A stretch of DNA of 64,000 nucleotides, taken from the NCBI RefSeq assembly GCF_003173575.1, contig NZ_QGNY01000011.1, forward strand, positions 17,370-81,369, read 5' to 3'. The first letter of the stretch is position 1, and each line of letters begins with the position of its first letter. Shown here piece after piece: positions 51,540 to 60,350 of the stretch. Made by a program: the position numbers and the translations under genes. The notes below the pieces were generated by a model. The model saw nothing but the letters and a program-made list of their open reading frames with translations. It was not told the DNA's origin and made no database searches. The DNA comes from Pedobacter paludis. GTDB taxonomy: Bacteria > Bacteroidota > Bacteroidia > Sphingobacteriales > Sphingobacteriaceae.

Positions 51540-52625
51540 ATGTCTGCAAACAACTGTGCACCTGCTGCCGAAAGAAGAAAATTAAGCTTTTTAGACCGGT
51601 ACCTTACACTATGGATTTTTCTAGCGATGGGTATCGGTGTAGCTACCGGCTATTTTCTACCATCTTCCTCCGGATTTATAAACTCGTTTTCCAGTGGAAC
51701 CACAAACATCCCATTAGCTATCGGACTGATCTTAATGATGTATCCGCCACTTGCTAAGGTGAAATATGAAAAGATGGGAGAAGTTTTTAAAGACACTAAA
51801 GTCTTAAGCGTATCCCTGGTTCTGAATTGGGTAATTGGTCCACTTCTAATGTTTTTTTTAGCAATCACTTTTTTAAGAGATTATCCGGAATATATGGTTG
51901 GGCTGATCCTTATTGGCCTGGCAAGGTGTATTGCTATGGTGGTGGTCTGGAACGAGCTTGCAGAGGGTAACAGGGAATATGCAGCAGGCTTGATTGCACT
52001 GAACAGCATTTTTCAGGTATTGCTCTACAGTGTGTTTGCTTATATCTTTATTACCGTTTTGCCACCTTTTTTTGGTCTGGAGAGCCTTGAAGTAAACATC
52101 ACCATTTCCGAGATTGCTAAAAGCGTAGGAATCTACCTGGGGCTTCCCTTTGCAATGGGTATAATCAGTCGGTACGGCCTTATTAAACTGAAAGGTGAAG
52201 ACTGGTTTCAAAACAAGTTTATCCCGCTGATTTCCCCAATTACTTTGATAGCGCTACTTTTTACTATCGTAATTATGTTTAGCCTGAAGGGCGAACTGAT
52301 TGTACAAATTCCAATGGATGTAGTGAGAATTGCTATACCCCTTGTTATTTATTTTTCTATCATGTTTGTGATCAGCTTTTTTGCTGGCCGTTACTTCGGT
52401 GCAGACTATTCAAGAAGTACATCAATTGCTTTTACGGCCACAGGAAATAATTTCGAACTGGCCATAGCAGTTGCTATTGGTGTTTTTGGAATCAATTCGG
52501 GACAAGCATTTGCGGGCGTTATTGGCCCTTTGGTTGAAGTCCCGGCACTGATTGCCCTGGTCAACCTTGCTTTTTACTTCCGCAAGAAATACTATCCGTC
52601 AAAAAAATTAAACACCATACATTAA
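51540..52625 (+). CDS. arsB: ACR3-family arsenite efflux transporter
   Basis: The 361-residue protein has ten membrane helices and the ACR3 signature with the conserved Cys in GLARCIAMVVVWNELAEG (about 127-144). The TFTATGNNFELAIAVAIG-like segment of helix 9 is present. It extrudes arsenite using the proton-motive force. The symbol acr3 is also used. No arsenate reductase gene is present, so the operon handles arsenite only, unless ArsC is elsewhere. The stop overlaps the next start (TAATG). Confidence 0.95.
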   Translation: MSANNCAPAAERRKLSFLDRYLTLWIFLAMGIGVATGYFLPSSSGFINSFSSGTTNIPLAIGLILMMYPPLAKVKYEKMGEVFKDTKVLSVSLVLNWVIGPLLMFFLAITFLRDYPEYMVGLILIGLARCIAMVVVWNELAEGNREYAAGLIALNSIFQVLLYSVFAYIFITVLPPFFGLESLEVNITISEIAKSVGIYLGLPFAMGIISRYGLIKLKGEDWFQNKFIPLISPITLIALLFTIVIMFSLKGELIVQIPMDVVRIAIPLVIYFSIMFVISFFAGRYFGADYSRSTSIAFTATGNNFELAIAVAIGVFGINSGQAFAGVIGPLVEVPALIALVNLAFYFRKKYYPSKKLNTIH

Positions 52626-53395
52626 TGAGAATTGCACTTTTTTCAGATATCCATGCTAATCTTCCTGCCCTGGAAGCCTTTTTTAAACACGTTGAAACCA
52701 GAAACACTGATGCAATTTATTGCCTTGGAGATTTAGTTGGATATAACATCTGGCCAAACGAAGTAATAGATGAAATTCGCAAACGAGGCATACCAACTAT
52801 CGCAGGAAATTATGACTGGGGCATTGGCAGGTCTAGTGATGATTGCGGTTGTGCCTATAAAACAGAAGAAGAAAAAGCATTAGGTAAGGTTTCTATCTCC
52901 TACACAAACGAAGTGGTAAGGGACGAACAGCGTGCTTATCTAAGAACCCTTCCTGCTCACATTAGACTAGAATACCAGTTGAACCACGATAAACGCAATA
53001 TTCTGTTTGTACATGGTAGCCCCCGTAAGGTCAATGAATACCTTTTTGAAGACCGTGATGAAAAAAGCATGCTTCGGATCATGGAACAGGCAGATGCAGA
53101 TATTATGTGTTTTGGCCATACCCACAAGCCTTATCATAGAATTTTAAACTCAGGGAATGAAGGTGCGGATCATTTCAGGCATGCCATTAATATTGGCTCA
53201 GTAGGTAAACCAAAAGACAGCGACCCAAGGGGTGGTTATGTTATTTTAACCATCAACCCTGATAGTACAGTAAACAATAAGGACAGTGTTAAAGTCGAAT
53301 TTATTCGCTTTGAGTATGATATAGAAAAGGCAGCTAAAGCCGTAGAGGATAGTCCTCTTCCGAATGAATATGCAGACATGTTGCGTAGAGGATAA
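52625..53395 (+). CDS. Metallophosphoesterase (first of a tandem pair)
   Basis: The 256-residue protein is a calcineurin-like phosphoesterase with the metal ligands DIHAN (D8, H10), GDLVGY, GNYD (N and D about 66-68), HGSPRKVNEY and GHTHKPYH. It is YfcE/MJ0936-like and cytosolic. Its start overlaps the exporter stop, so it is co-translated. In arsenic operons its substrate is unknown. A related gene follows 3 bases after its stop. A decayed third copy lies at 4006-4541. Confidence 0.88.
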   Translation: MRIALFSDIHANLPALEAFFKHVETRNTDAIYCLGDLVGYNIWPNEVIDEIRKRGIPTIAGNYDWGIGRSSDDCGCAYKTEEEKALGKVSISYTNEVVRDEQRAYLRTLPAHIRLEYQLNHDKRNILFVHGSPRKVNEYLFEDRDEKSMLRIMEQADADIMCFGHTHKPYHRILNSGNEGADHFRHAINIGSVGKPKDSDPRGGYVILTINPDSTVNNKDSVKVEFIRFEYDIEKAAKAVEDSPLPNEYADMLRRG

Positions 53396-53398
53396 GGT

Positions 53399-54136
53399 AT
53401 GAGAATAGCACTATTTTCAGATATTCATGCCAATCTACCTGCATTTAAATCAATGTTAGACGATATGGATGACCAAAAACCCGATGCCGTTTATTGTCTC
53501 GGTGATCTGGTGGGATACCACATCTATCCAAACGAAATTATCCAGGAGATCCGTAAGCGTGGAATCGGAACTTTGAAAGGTAATCATGACCAGAAGGTTG
53601 AAAAATTAATTACAACCCCGAATAGTCTCCAGGAGCCAGGGAAGAATTATGCGTATCATTTAATCAGCCAGGATAATAGAGATTACCTGAAGACACTGCC
53701 TGCGCACATTAAATTGGAATACAAACTACAATCCGAAACACTCAATCTTGTTTTTGCCCACGGCAGCACCAGAAGTATAGATGAATATATTTTAATAGAT
53801 ACGGATGAAAAGTATGTTTTAGATATGATGCAGGAAGCAGGTGCAGACATGCTCTTTGTTGGTCATTCTCACAAGCCTTACCATCGTATTTTAGAGGATA
53901 ATGATAATAAGTTTAAGCACGTAGTTAACCTCGGGTCGGTAGGAAAGCCTAAAGACGGAGATCCCAGGGGCTGCTATGTGATACTTACCATTGCTGCAGA
54001 CAGCTCCCTATCAGATAAAAACAGCATACAGGTAGAGTTTATAAGGTTTGAATATGACGTAGAAGCCTCAGCAAGAGCTATTGAAAATAGTTTGTTGCAA
54101 AGTGAATTTGCAGATGCATTGCGACTAGCCAAATAA
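53399..54136 (+). CDS. Metallophosphoesterase (second of a tandem pair)
   Basis: The 245-residue protein has the same motifs as the preceding one (DIHAN, GDLVGYH, GNHD, HGSTRSIDEY, GHSHKPYH) with all metal ligands intact. The two genes probably come from a tandem duplication and diverged. It is the intact counterpart of the decayed copy beside copA, sharing long identical stretches such as SIDEYILIDTD. Confidence 0.88.
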   Translation: MRIALFSDIHANLPAFKSMLDDMDDQKPDAVYCLGDLVGYHIYPNEIIQEIRKRGIGTLKGNHDQKVEKLITTPNSLQEPGKNYAYHLISQDNRDYLKTLPAHIKLEYKLQSETLNLVFAHGSTRSIDEYILIDTDEKYVLDMMQEAGADMLFVGHSHKPYHRILEDNDNKFKHVVNLGSVGKPKDGDPRGCYVILTIAADSSLSDKNSIQVEFIRFEYDVEASARAIENSLLQSEFADALRLAK

Positions 54137-54146
54137 CACTAACCAA

Positions 54147-54487
54147 ATGGAGGTCAACACCAGAGACTATGCGCCAATAGAAAAGCAGCTTGCAAAGTTC
54201 ATGCGGGTCTTGGCACACCCAGCCCGGATGGCTATAATGATCCGGCTTGCAAGGAAAGAAAGTTGTACTGAAGGAGTAATAAACGATCTGCCAATTGAAG
54301 AATCTTCAGTTGCAAAGCATCTTAAAGCCTTAGAAGTTGCTGGACTTATAAAAGGGAATACCTCAAATTTACGATCACGTTATTGCATTAACTGGTACGC
54401 CTTTTGGATTTCTCTGAACAATTTAATTTGCTATTTAACAGTTTTTTAGAGCAAGCACCAATTCAAAGCTGCAAGACCAAGGTTTAA
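54147..54487 (+). pseudogene. ArsR-family regulator with C-terminal frameshift
   Basis: The helix-turn-helix is intact (LAHPARMAIMIRLARKESC, SSVAKHLKALEVAGLIKG). After INWYAF the frame gives an unrelated tail to 54449, while another frame continues with the natural end FSEQFNLLFNSFLEQAP and CKTKV to the stop at 54485-54487. One indel near 54400 explains this. DNA binding may survive because the tail is peripheral. It ends the arsenic operon. Confidence 0.75.
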
Positions 54488-54680
54488 GCTATCTATGATA
54501 GTTCAGCTAGGGGTTCTAATACACGGCAGAGCAAGAGAAATATTGCGATCATTATTTCTCTTCTTCCAATTATCAAAAAACGGTCGTTTCTTGATAATAC
54601 AAAAATGGGCGAAACAATTCATTGAAGAGGCTATTGGAATAGATTTCAAAATGATAAATTCCTTGGTAAAACTTATAGTA
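54488..54680. other. Intergenic region before repeat A
   Basis: About 190 bases after the second ArsR gene; no gene, hairpin or operator that I can support. The repeat starts at about 54680. Confidence 0.35.
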
Positions 54681-55128
54681 ATTTCTTTTTACGATACTGC
54701 CTTTCCACCTTATTGTTTAACAAATTCTCAAAATCAACTATCGCTTCGCAATGCTCATAAAAGTTCGAACTTCCGCGGATTGACTCTACAGAACAGGAGC
54801 AACAAGCCCTTAATAACTTGATTATTAAGGGCTTATTTGTGTTCGAAAACGGCTGTTTATTTCACAAGCCTAAAACAACGTCAAAACACGAGTTTATAAA
54901 CCTCTATTTATTAGATAGTTACAAAAAAGAACAGTGTTCGATTCCGCTCCAGGGGCAAAACATTTTATATCTATTGGGCGTTGCTATCTGTATGGAGCAA
55001 ACTTTCTTCATTCGAATTGTTTACAAGTTCAACTATTGACGGAACAATTAAATTTAATAGCGCCTTCTTGCTCCTGAAAAATTTTTGCTTTACAGGTTGT
55101 TCGGAAACTCTTTTGGCTTTTCTCATAC
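54680..55128 (+). repeat. Direct repeat A (about 447 bp), left border of the 8.3-kb block
   Basis: This segment matches 62983-63430 in the same orientation at a constant offset of 8302-8303 bases. It begins with the RGSS...QYRKKK coding remnant (read on the minus strand), followed by a 13-bp perfect hairpin (54804-54816 with 54822-54834). The rest is AT-rich sequence ending CTTTTGG and TCTCATA. The tRNA-T-arm-like string GTTCGATTCC occurs at 54936, but no cloverleaf surrounds it. No transposase or integrase gene lies between the repeats. Confidence 0.85.
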
Positions 55129-55147
55129 ATAAGTTGACATCGAGATA

Positions 55148-55366
55148 TCATTTATTAATCCATGCCTTTAATTGAGAGAGGCGAAACCTCTTGACTGTCT
55201 GGATAGTCTTGATCGCTTGCGCATCCGAAAAAGGCGCAAATAACGGTAGAGATTTTACTTCATCCATAGTAACATCATTATTTCTGCTAAATCCAGATTT
55301 ATTCATCCGGAAATTATCGGCATCATTAGTAACGCAACATCTAAAATAGGTTTCATCATCCTGCAA
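55148..55366 (-). CDS. Short hypothetical open frame, 72 residues
   Basis: A soluble frame with three Cys (YFRCCVT plus none near the end) and a basic C-terminus (VKRFRLSQLKAWINK). It lies just inside repeat A, 12 bases downstream of the tautomerase stop on the same strand. No family is recognised; it could be a gene end left by insertion. Confidence 0.3.
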   Translation of the reverse strand: MQDDETYFRCCVTNDADNFRMNKSGFSRNNDVTMDEVKSLPLFAPFSDAQAIKTIQTVKRFRLSQLKAWINK

Positions 55367-55378
55367 TATCCCTTTCTG

Positions 55379-55609
55379 CTACTTCAAATGATCATAACCC
55401 GGCTTTTTATAAAGCTGATCCCAATGCCCGATAATATCGGGCTTATTCACTTTTTCGACCCAGTCTGCTTTCTCAACATCTTCAACGCTGATGGTGATAT
55501 TGGCCTCATCTGCTCCGACCGAAACTTTTACAGCCTCCGTGATTGCTTCACTAAGGTTTCTTTTCTCTTCATCGGTTTTACCGACTATTTTAACGTGAAT
55601 ATGTGGCAT
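55379..55609 (-). CDS. Tautomerase of the 4-oxalocrotonate family
   Basis: The 76-residue protein has HIHVKIVGKTDEEKRNLSEA, with the expected catalytic Pro directly after the initiator Met (MPHIHVK), and an amphipathic helix. The family isomerises enol and keto acids. It has no export signal. It is the last recognisable gene of the minus-strand block, 2 bases after the cupin stop. Confidence 0.88.
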   Translation of the reverse strand: MPHIHVKIVGKTDEEKRNLSEAITEAVKVSVGADEANITISVEDVEKADWVEKVNKPDIIGHWDQLYKKPGYDHLK

Positions 55610-55611
55610 AA

Positions 55612-56022
55612 TTATTTAAAGCTTAAATATTGTTCATCTGTTACGGGTTCGAGCCAATCAACCACTCCTTTTTCTGTATTGATACCAACCGCATAATGGG
55701 TAAACCGGCTATTTGGCGTTGCTCCGTGCCAATGTTTAACGCCCGGCAACACATTAATCACGTCTCCTACCTTAATTTCCTTTATTGGCGAACCTTCTTC
55801 CTGGTAGTAGCCAATACCTTGCGTAACGATAAGTATCTGGTTACTCGGGTGAGTATGCCAATTATTTCTGCAACCGGGCTCAAAAATCACCTCCCCTATT
55901 CCACAATTGGTTACTTCATCAGCTACGACACGCATTTTTAGCCAGGCAGTACCTGTAAAATATTGTTCAGCCACTGGTCCGAATCCTTCCGGAGCTGTGT
56001 ATTTTTGTTCTTTCTCTTCCAT
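55612..56022 (-). CDS. Cupin-domain protein (cytosolic)
   Basis: The 136-residue protein is a single small cupin with the metal-ligand motif GCRNNWHTHPSNQILIV (about 45-61) and a second motif LPGVKHWHGATPNSRFTHYA. It resembles the secreted cupin at 60351 in layout but has no signal peptide. Such cupins are often placed with tautomerases and carboxymuconolactone decarboxylase-like genes; the substrate is unknown. Confidence 0.88.
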   Translation of the reverse strand: MEEKEQKYTAPEGFGPVAEQYFTGTAWLKMRVVADEVTNCGIGEVIFEPGCRNNWHTHPSNQILIVTQGIGYYQEEGSPIKEIKVGDVINVLPGVKHWHGATPNSRFTHYAVGINTEKGVVDWLEPVTDEQYLSFK

Positions 56023-56042
56023 TATATCAAAATTAAAAATTA

Positions 56043-57215
56043 TTATAGTGTAGCCGCATCAATTACGTAACGGTATCTGGCTTCCTTGTTCACCACCTTA
56101 TCCCATGCATCATTGATCTCCGATGCCTTGATGATTTCAATCTCCGGATAAATCTTATTTTCTGCGCAAAGGTTCATCACTTCCTGAGTTTCAGGAATAC
56201 CACCTATCAGAGAGGCATTAAAATTTACACGGCTAAAAAAGAATTTAGCATTATCAATCTTAAACTCACCATTAATGGGCTGGCCAACCTGGGTAAAAAA
56301 ACCATTGGGCTTAACACACACCGCATAATCAGAAAGTTCATACGCGTAAGGTATTGTTGAAATCATATAATCGAGCTTGCCTGCATATGGCTTTAGCTTA
56401 TCCAATGAATTCACTACGATCACTTCTTTTGCACCGAACGACAGAATATCCTGACGCTTGCTTTCACTGGTGGTGAAAGCATATACCTCTGCCCCCTTAT
56501 TTACGGCCAGCTTAATTGCCAGATGGCCCAAACCCCCAATACCGACAACACCTACTTTATCGCCTTTATTAAAGTTAGCTTTCATTAGCGGCGAATAGGT
56601 TGTAATGCCTGCACACAGTAAAGGTGCTGCATGCTGTAGGCTGATGTTTTTAGGTATATGAATGGCAAAATGCGCTTTTACCACAATATTGTTTGAATAT
56701 CCGCCCTGTGTAATGCCCGACGGTGAGGTTTTGTCGGGTGCACCATAAGTACCCACCATGCCAGTAGTTTCGCAATGGTGCTCCTCACCGTTTTTACAAC
56801 TGGTGCAAGTCATGCAGCTATCTACCATGCAGCCTACGCCTGCCTGGTCTCCAACCTTAAACTTGGTTACGTTTTTACCTACCGCAGCAACCACCCCGGC
56901 AATTTCATGCCCCGGCACCTGCGGATAAACTTGGTTTCCCCAGTGCCCGCGAATGGTGTGGATATCTGAATGGCAAATGCCTGAAAATTTGATGTCTATC
57001 AGAATGTCGTTGTCACCAACCTCGCGACGTTCAAAATCCCACACCCGTAACTTCCCTGCCTTATCTAAGCCGGCATAGCCTTTTGTTTTTATATTTTTAC
57101 TCATCTTGTTATGGTTTTGCTGTGAAAAAAGTCTTATCGGTTTGGAGAGCATTAATCCCGCGGCGGCCAAAGCTGTGCTGCGGATAAATTTTCTTCTTGA
57201 TCTGCTGTCTTTCAT
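56043..57215 (-). CDS. Zinc-dependent alcohol dehydrogenase with Tat-type signal
   Basis: The 390-residue protein is a cinnamyl-alcohol-dehydrogenase-like medium-chain enzyme. The Zn ligands are in FSGICHSDIHT and GHEIAGVVAAVG, the structural Zn Cys are in CMTCTSCKNGEEHHC, and the coenzyme motif is GVVGIGGLGHLAIKLA. It is preceded by about 35 residues with a twin-arginine pattern (SRRKFIRSTALAAAGLM). Such NADP enzymes are normally cytosolic, so export, if real, is unusual; the arginine pair could also be a misread start region. An internal start at the Met before SKNIKTKGYAG would give a normal cytosolic enzyme. The gene overlaps the preceding one by 4 bases. Confidence 0.9.
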   Translation of the reverse strand: MKDSRSRRKFIRSTALAAAGLMLSKPIRLFSQQNHNKMSKNIKTKGYAGLDKAGKLRVWDFERREVGDNDILIDIKFSGICHSDIHTIRGHWGNQVYPQVPGHEIAGVVAAVGKNVTKFKVGDQAGVGCMVDSCMTCTSCKNGEEHHCETTGMVGTYGAPDKTSPSGITQGGYSNNIVVKAHFAIHIPKNISLQHAAPLLCAGITTYSPLMKANFNKGDKVGVVGIGGLGHLAIKLAVNKGAEVYAFTTSESKRQDILSFGAKEVIVVNSLDKLKPYAGKLDYMISTIPYAYELSDYAVCVKPNGFFTQVGQPINGEFKIDNAKFFFSRVNFNASLIGGIPETQEVMNLCAENKIYPEIEIIKASEINDAWDKVVNKEARYRYVIDAATL

Positions 57216-57619
57216 TTTTGTGATTTTTTTAAAAGCTCAGGTTTGATTTCTATAGCAATGGGCGATACTTCGATTAGCTCAAGCGACTTCACCATCTTTA
57301 GCGTTCCGTTCTTATATTTTAGGAAGTGGGGCGTTTTTAAGTGAAATTGATAGGCATCCTCATTCGCATAAACTTCAAGAACCGTTACAGCTGTTGGATT
57401 GGCCTGATCATATACCGCCTGCAGTGCCACCACCCTGGCTTCTACCTTTACCGCAACAGCTGCATGTTCGGCCAGTGCAGCCTTATATTCATTGAGGTAT
57501 TCCGGATAAATGGCTATTCTGGCTATGCGGTACTTCCTGCTATCGGCCTGTGCGGTTGCATTTGTGATGTTCATGGCAATTAAGCTTATTAGCATTAAAA
57601 GGAACTGTTTTGCTCTCAT
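57212..57619 (-). CDS. Secreted antibiotic-biosynthesis-monooxygenase-fold protein
   Basis: The 135-residue protein has a signal peptide (about 1-25, ending ATAQ) followed by one ABM/quinol monooxygenase domain (YRIARIAIYPEYLNEYKAAL, VTVLEVYANEDAYQFHLKTP). This family usually acts in the cytosol on quinols or small carbonyl compounds. It overlaps the dehydrogenase gene by 4 bases (ATGA type) and follows the PQQ enzyme gene by 11 bases. Confidence 0.85.
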   Translation of the reverse strand: MRAKQFLLMLISLIAMNITNATAQADSRKYRIARIAIYPEYLNEYKAALAEHAAVAVKVEARVVALQAVYDQANPTAVTVLEVYANEDAYQFHLKTPHFLKYKNGTLKMVKSLELIEVSPIAIEIKPELLKKSQK

Positions 57620-57630
57620 GGTGGTTTAAT

Positions 57631-59604
57631 TTAATTTAGACATAATACAATAAGCTCGGGGGCAAGATTGGCACCTCCGGTTGCTACAGCAATATATTGT
57701 TTACCATTCAGCATATAGGTGATTGGGGCAGCAGTTGCATTTCTTGGCAGGTCAATCTTTCCGACCATTTTTCCGCTAACTTTATCATAAGCAACAATAG
57801 CCGGGTCGATGACCTGAAATTTTGGCCCGGATGATCTGGCTTTTTCGCCGGCTTCTCCGCCACCCATTTCCTCCCTTTGGGTACTTCCCTCCTGCGCAAC
57901 AAAAAGCAAGGTTTTGGTAAGCAGGATATGACTTCTGGTAGAGCGCCCAAGCGGCGATTTTGCAAAGGGTTTAAGTGCCGGAACCGTGGTAGACATATCG
58001 CCCATAGGTTTCATCCACTTATGATCTCCGGTATGCATATCTATTGCGGTCAACCTTCCGTAGGGCGGTTTCCATAGTGGAATACCATCAATGGTTTCTA
58101 CAGCTACGGTTTTTCCATCGTAACCGATGTGTGGTATGGCCGATTTTTCCAGTGTTACCGCATAAGGGATGGTATTTGAAGGAACGTAAAACATTCCCGT
58201 TTCCGGATCAAATGCAGCGCCCGCCCAGCTCGCCCCTCCGGCAATACCCGGCATCAGTATGGTAGGTTTATCCAGTGTTGGCGGGGTAAACAAAGGGCCG
58301 TGGTTGAACTTGTTTAAAACAGCCATTGCCGAGTCTCGCAGTGCCGGGGTGTAATCCACTACGTCGTCAGGCGTGATTCCCTGGCGGTCAATTGCAGCCG
58401 GCCGGGTTGGAAAAGGCTGTGTATGCGACGACTTTTCGCCAGGAACGGTTGATTGCGGTACCGCCTTTTCCACGATATCCCAAACCGGCTTACCTGTAAC
58501 GCGGTCAAATACATATACAAACCCCTGTTTGGTCACCTGGGCAACCGCCTTAACCGGCTTGCCGTTTACATTGATATCAATCAGGTTTGGCGCAGCCGGC
58601 GGATCGTAATCCCAAAGGCCGTGGTGCACCAATTGAAAATGCCAGATACGCTTTCCTGTTCTGGCATCAAGGGCTACGAGGCTTTCGCCGAACAGTCCCG
58701 AGCCTAACCTTCCGCCACCATAATTATCATTTGATGGGGTACTAAAGGGCAGGTACACATATCCTAGCTCCTCGTCGGCGCTTACCGGTGCCCATACATT
58801 GGCGCTGCCAACCGTTTTCCACGAACCGGCTTCCCAGGTATGGTTTCCAAATTCACCTTTTTGAGGAATGGCATTAAACTTCCATACCTGCTTTCCCGTA
58901 CGTACATCGAAGCCACGAACGGCACCGGGGGGCATCGTTTCACTCACCGGCACGTCATGTACCTTGGTACCCACCACCACAACATCTCTGCAGATAATGG
59001 GTGCCGACGATACGCCGTAGAGTTTCCGGTTAACGGTTCTGCCGAGGCCCTGCGTAAGATCGATACGCCCGGCATTTCCAAAGGAATCTACCGGTTTGCC
59101 CGTGTTGGCATTTACTGCGATTAAATAACCATCGCCGGTACCGAGCAGGATGCGCTCATCCTGTCCGTCTTTCCAGTAGGCTACTCCCCGGTGCACAAAT
59201 CCATTGTTTGATGGCGTTCCGTTTTTCCAGGTTTCGGGGTCATACACCCATTTTGTTTTTCCACTCGCCGCATCAATGGCTGCAACCTGCGAAAGTGAGG
59301 TACTGATGTACAAAACGCCCCCGATCATTAATGGGGTAGATTCCCAAACCCAGCTTTTAATTTCCGGGTGCGCTTTGGTTATTTCTTCCTCAACCGACCG
59401 CCAGGTCCATGCAATATGCAGGTCCTTAAAGTTTGCCGAATCAATCTGGCTCAGGGATGAATATTGAGAACTGCCCTTATCACTGCCGTAGTTTTTCCAC
59501 TCATTTGCCGAACCTTGTGTAGTTTGGGCAAAACTGCCGGTAAAACTGATTGACAGCGAAACTACCAGGATGCTACAAAAGATATTCTTTTTTCCGATCA
59601 TCAT
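57631..59604 (-). CDS. PQQ-dependent quinoprotein dehydrogenase
   Basis: The 657-residue protein has a signal peptide (about 1-26, ending SFAQ) and an eight-bladed propeller with PQQ-repeat motifs (AIDAASGKTKWVYDPETW, GTGDGYLIAVNANTGKPVDSFG, GFDVRTGKQVWKF, ALDARTGKRIWHFQ). It resembles glucose-dehydrogenase-type quinoproteins. It lacks an attached cytochrome c domain, so electrons must pass to a separate carrier. It oxidises an alcohol or aldose in the periplasm using PQQ made elsewhere. It forms one minus-strand unit with the carboxymuconolactone decarboxylase-like gene. Confidence 0.93.
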   Translation of the reverse strand: MMIGKKNIFCSILVVSLSISFTGSFAQTTQGSANEWKNYGSDKGSSQYSSLSQIDSANFKDLHIAWTWRSVEEEITKAHPEIKSWVWESTPLMIGGVLYISTSLSQVAAIDAASGKTKWVYDPETWKNGTPSNNGFVHRGVAYWKDGQDERILLGTGDGYLIAVNANTGKPVDSFGNAGRIDLTQGLGRTVNRKLYGVSSAPIICRDVVVVGTKVHDVPVSETMPPGAVRGFDVRTGKQVWKFNAIPQKGEFGNHTWEAGSWKTVGSANVWAPVSADEELGYVYLPFSTPSNDNYGGGRLGSGLFGESLVALDARTGKRIWHFQLVHHGLWDYDPPAAPNLIDINVNGKPVKAVAQVTKQGFVYVFDRVTGKPVWDIVEKAVPQSTVPGEKSSHTQPFPTRPAAIDRQGITPDDVVDYTPALRDSAMAVLNKFNHGPLFTPPTLDKPTILMPGIAGGASWAGAAFDPETGMFYVPSNTIPYAVTLEKSAIPHIGYDGKTVAVETIDGIPLWKPPYGRLTAIDMHTGDHKWMKPMGDMSTTVPALKPFAKSPLGRSTRSHILLTKTLLFVAQEGSTQREEMGGGEAGEKARSSGPKFQVIDPAIVAYDKVSGKMVGKIDLPRNATAAPITYMLNGKQYIAVATGGANLAPELIVLCLN

Positions 59605-59616
59605 ATTTGGTAAGTT

Positions 59617-60345
59617 TTATGGTTTTCTGGATGCCAATACTTTGCGCAGTGTTTCTCTGGCGAGGTTGCCCTGGGTGGTGTTTATGGATTTATCGATCAG
59701 CTCAAAGGCGCTTTTAAGTTCCGTTTCACTAATACCGGTATTCATGCCCATGCCGATATGCGCCTGGAGCTGGGGCGCCACACCCGTCATTGCTGCCAGG
59801 GCAGAAATGGTAATAAGTTCACGCGTTTTGAAGCTCAGCACATCGCGATTAAAGATATCGGCAAAAAGATGCTCTTTCAGGAAGGAATCAATGGCCGGTG
59901 CAAAAGCATTGGCACCGCTCAGTTTCTTTTCTTCTACCCCGGTCAGGGTTTGAAGATTTTTTTTGCCCGATTGATATTTGTCTGCTATTGCCATATCCCC
60001 GGAGGTTTTTCCCTCAACATCACTAATCCCCTTTGCCTTGCGCTCATCCAGAACGGCTATGAAGGCGTTAATGGCATTAAGGCTTCTGGGAAACCCGCAG
60101 TAAGCATACAGCTGAACCAGTGTTTCCTTAATTTCATTAACCGTTAGTCCGGCATCAAGGCCCAGGTTTAAACTTTTCTTTAATTTAGGTATATCCCCGA
60201 TGGCTGTCAGCGCCGAAATATCGACAATTTGTTGTTCTTTTTTATCCAGTTGTTCCATGTTGTTCTTTTTTTGCTGTGCAGCCGAAGCTAACGTAAAGCA
60301 GGTGATCAGCACCATTAAAAAATTTGAAAAAACGCGTTTGCCCAT
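59617..60345 (-). CDS. Secreted carboxymuconolactone decarboxylase-like protein
   Basis: The 242-residue protein has a signal peptide (about 1-23, ending ASAAQ) and two CMD-like helical domains (DAGLTVNEIKETLVQLYAYC, about 75-105, and LITISALAAMTGVAPQLQAH, about 175-195). The redox CxxC of AhpD is absent; only one Cys is seen. A lyase or isomerase role, not peroxidase, is therefore more likely. It precedes the PQQ enzyme gene by 12 bases. Confidence 0.87.
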   Translation of the reverse strand: MGKRVFSNFLMVLITCFTLASAAQQKKNNMEQLDKKEQQIVDISALTAIGDIPKLKKSLNLGLDAGLTVNEIKETLVQLYAYCGFPRSLNAINAFIAVLDERKAKGISDVEGKTSGDMAIADKYQSGKKNLQTLTGVEEKKLSGANAFAPAIDSFLKEHLFADIFNRDVLSFKTRELITISALAAMTGVAPQLQAHIGMGMNTGISETELKSAFELIDKSINTTQGNLARETLRKVLASRKP

Positions 60346-60350
60346 AAATT

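Noticed and set aside
54936..54945. GTTCGATTCC (also at 63238) as a tRNA 3' end or attachment core
   Set aside because: No 5-bp T-stem, acceptor stem or cloverleaf can be drawn around it in either repeat.
54818..55175. Similar short plus-strand open frames in repeat A (and 63319-63621 in repeat B)
   Set aside because: They differ in frame and ending between the two repeats, so the DNA repeat, not a protein, is conserved.
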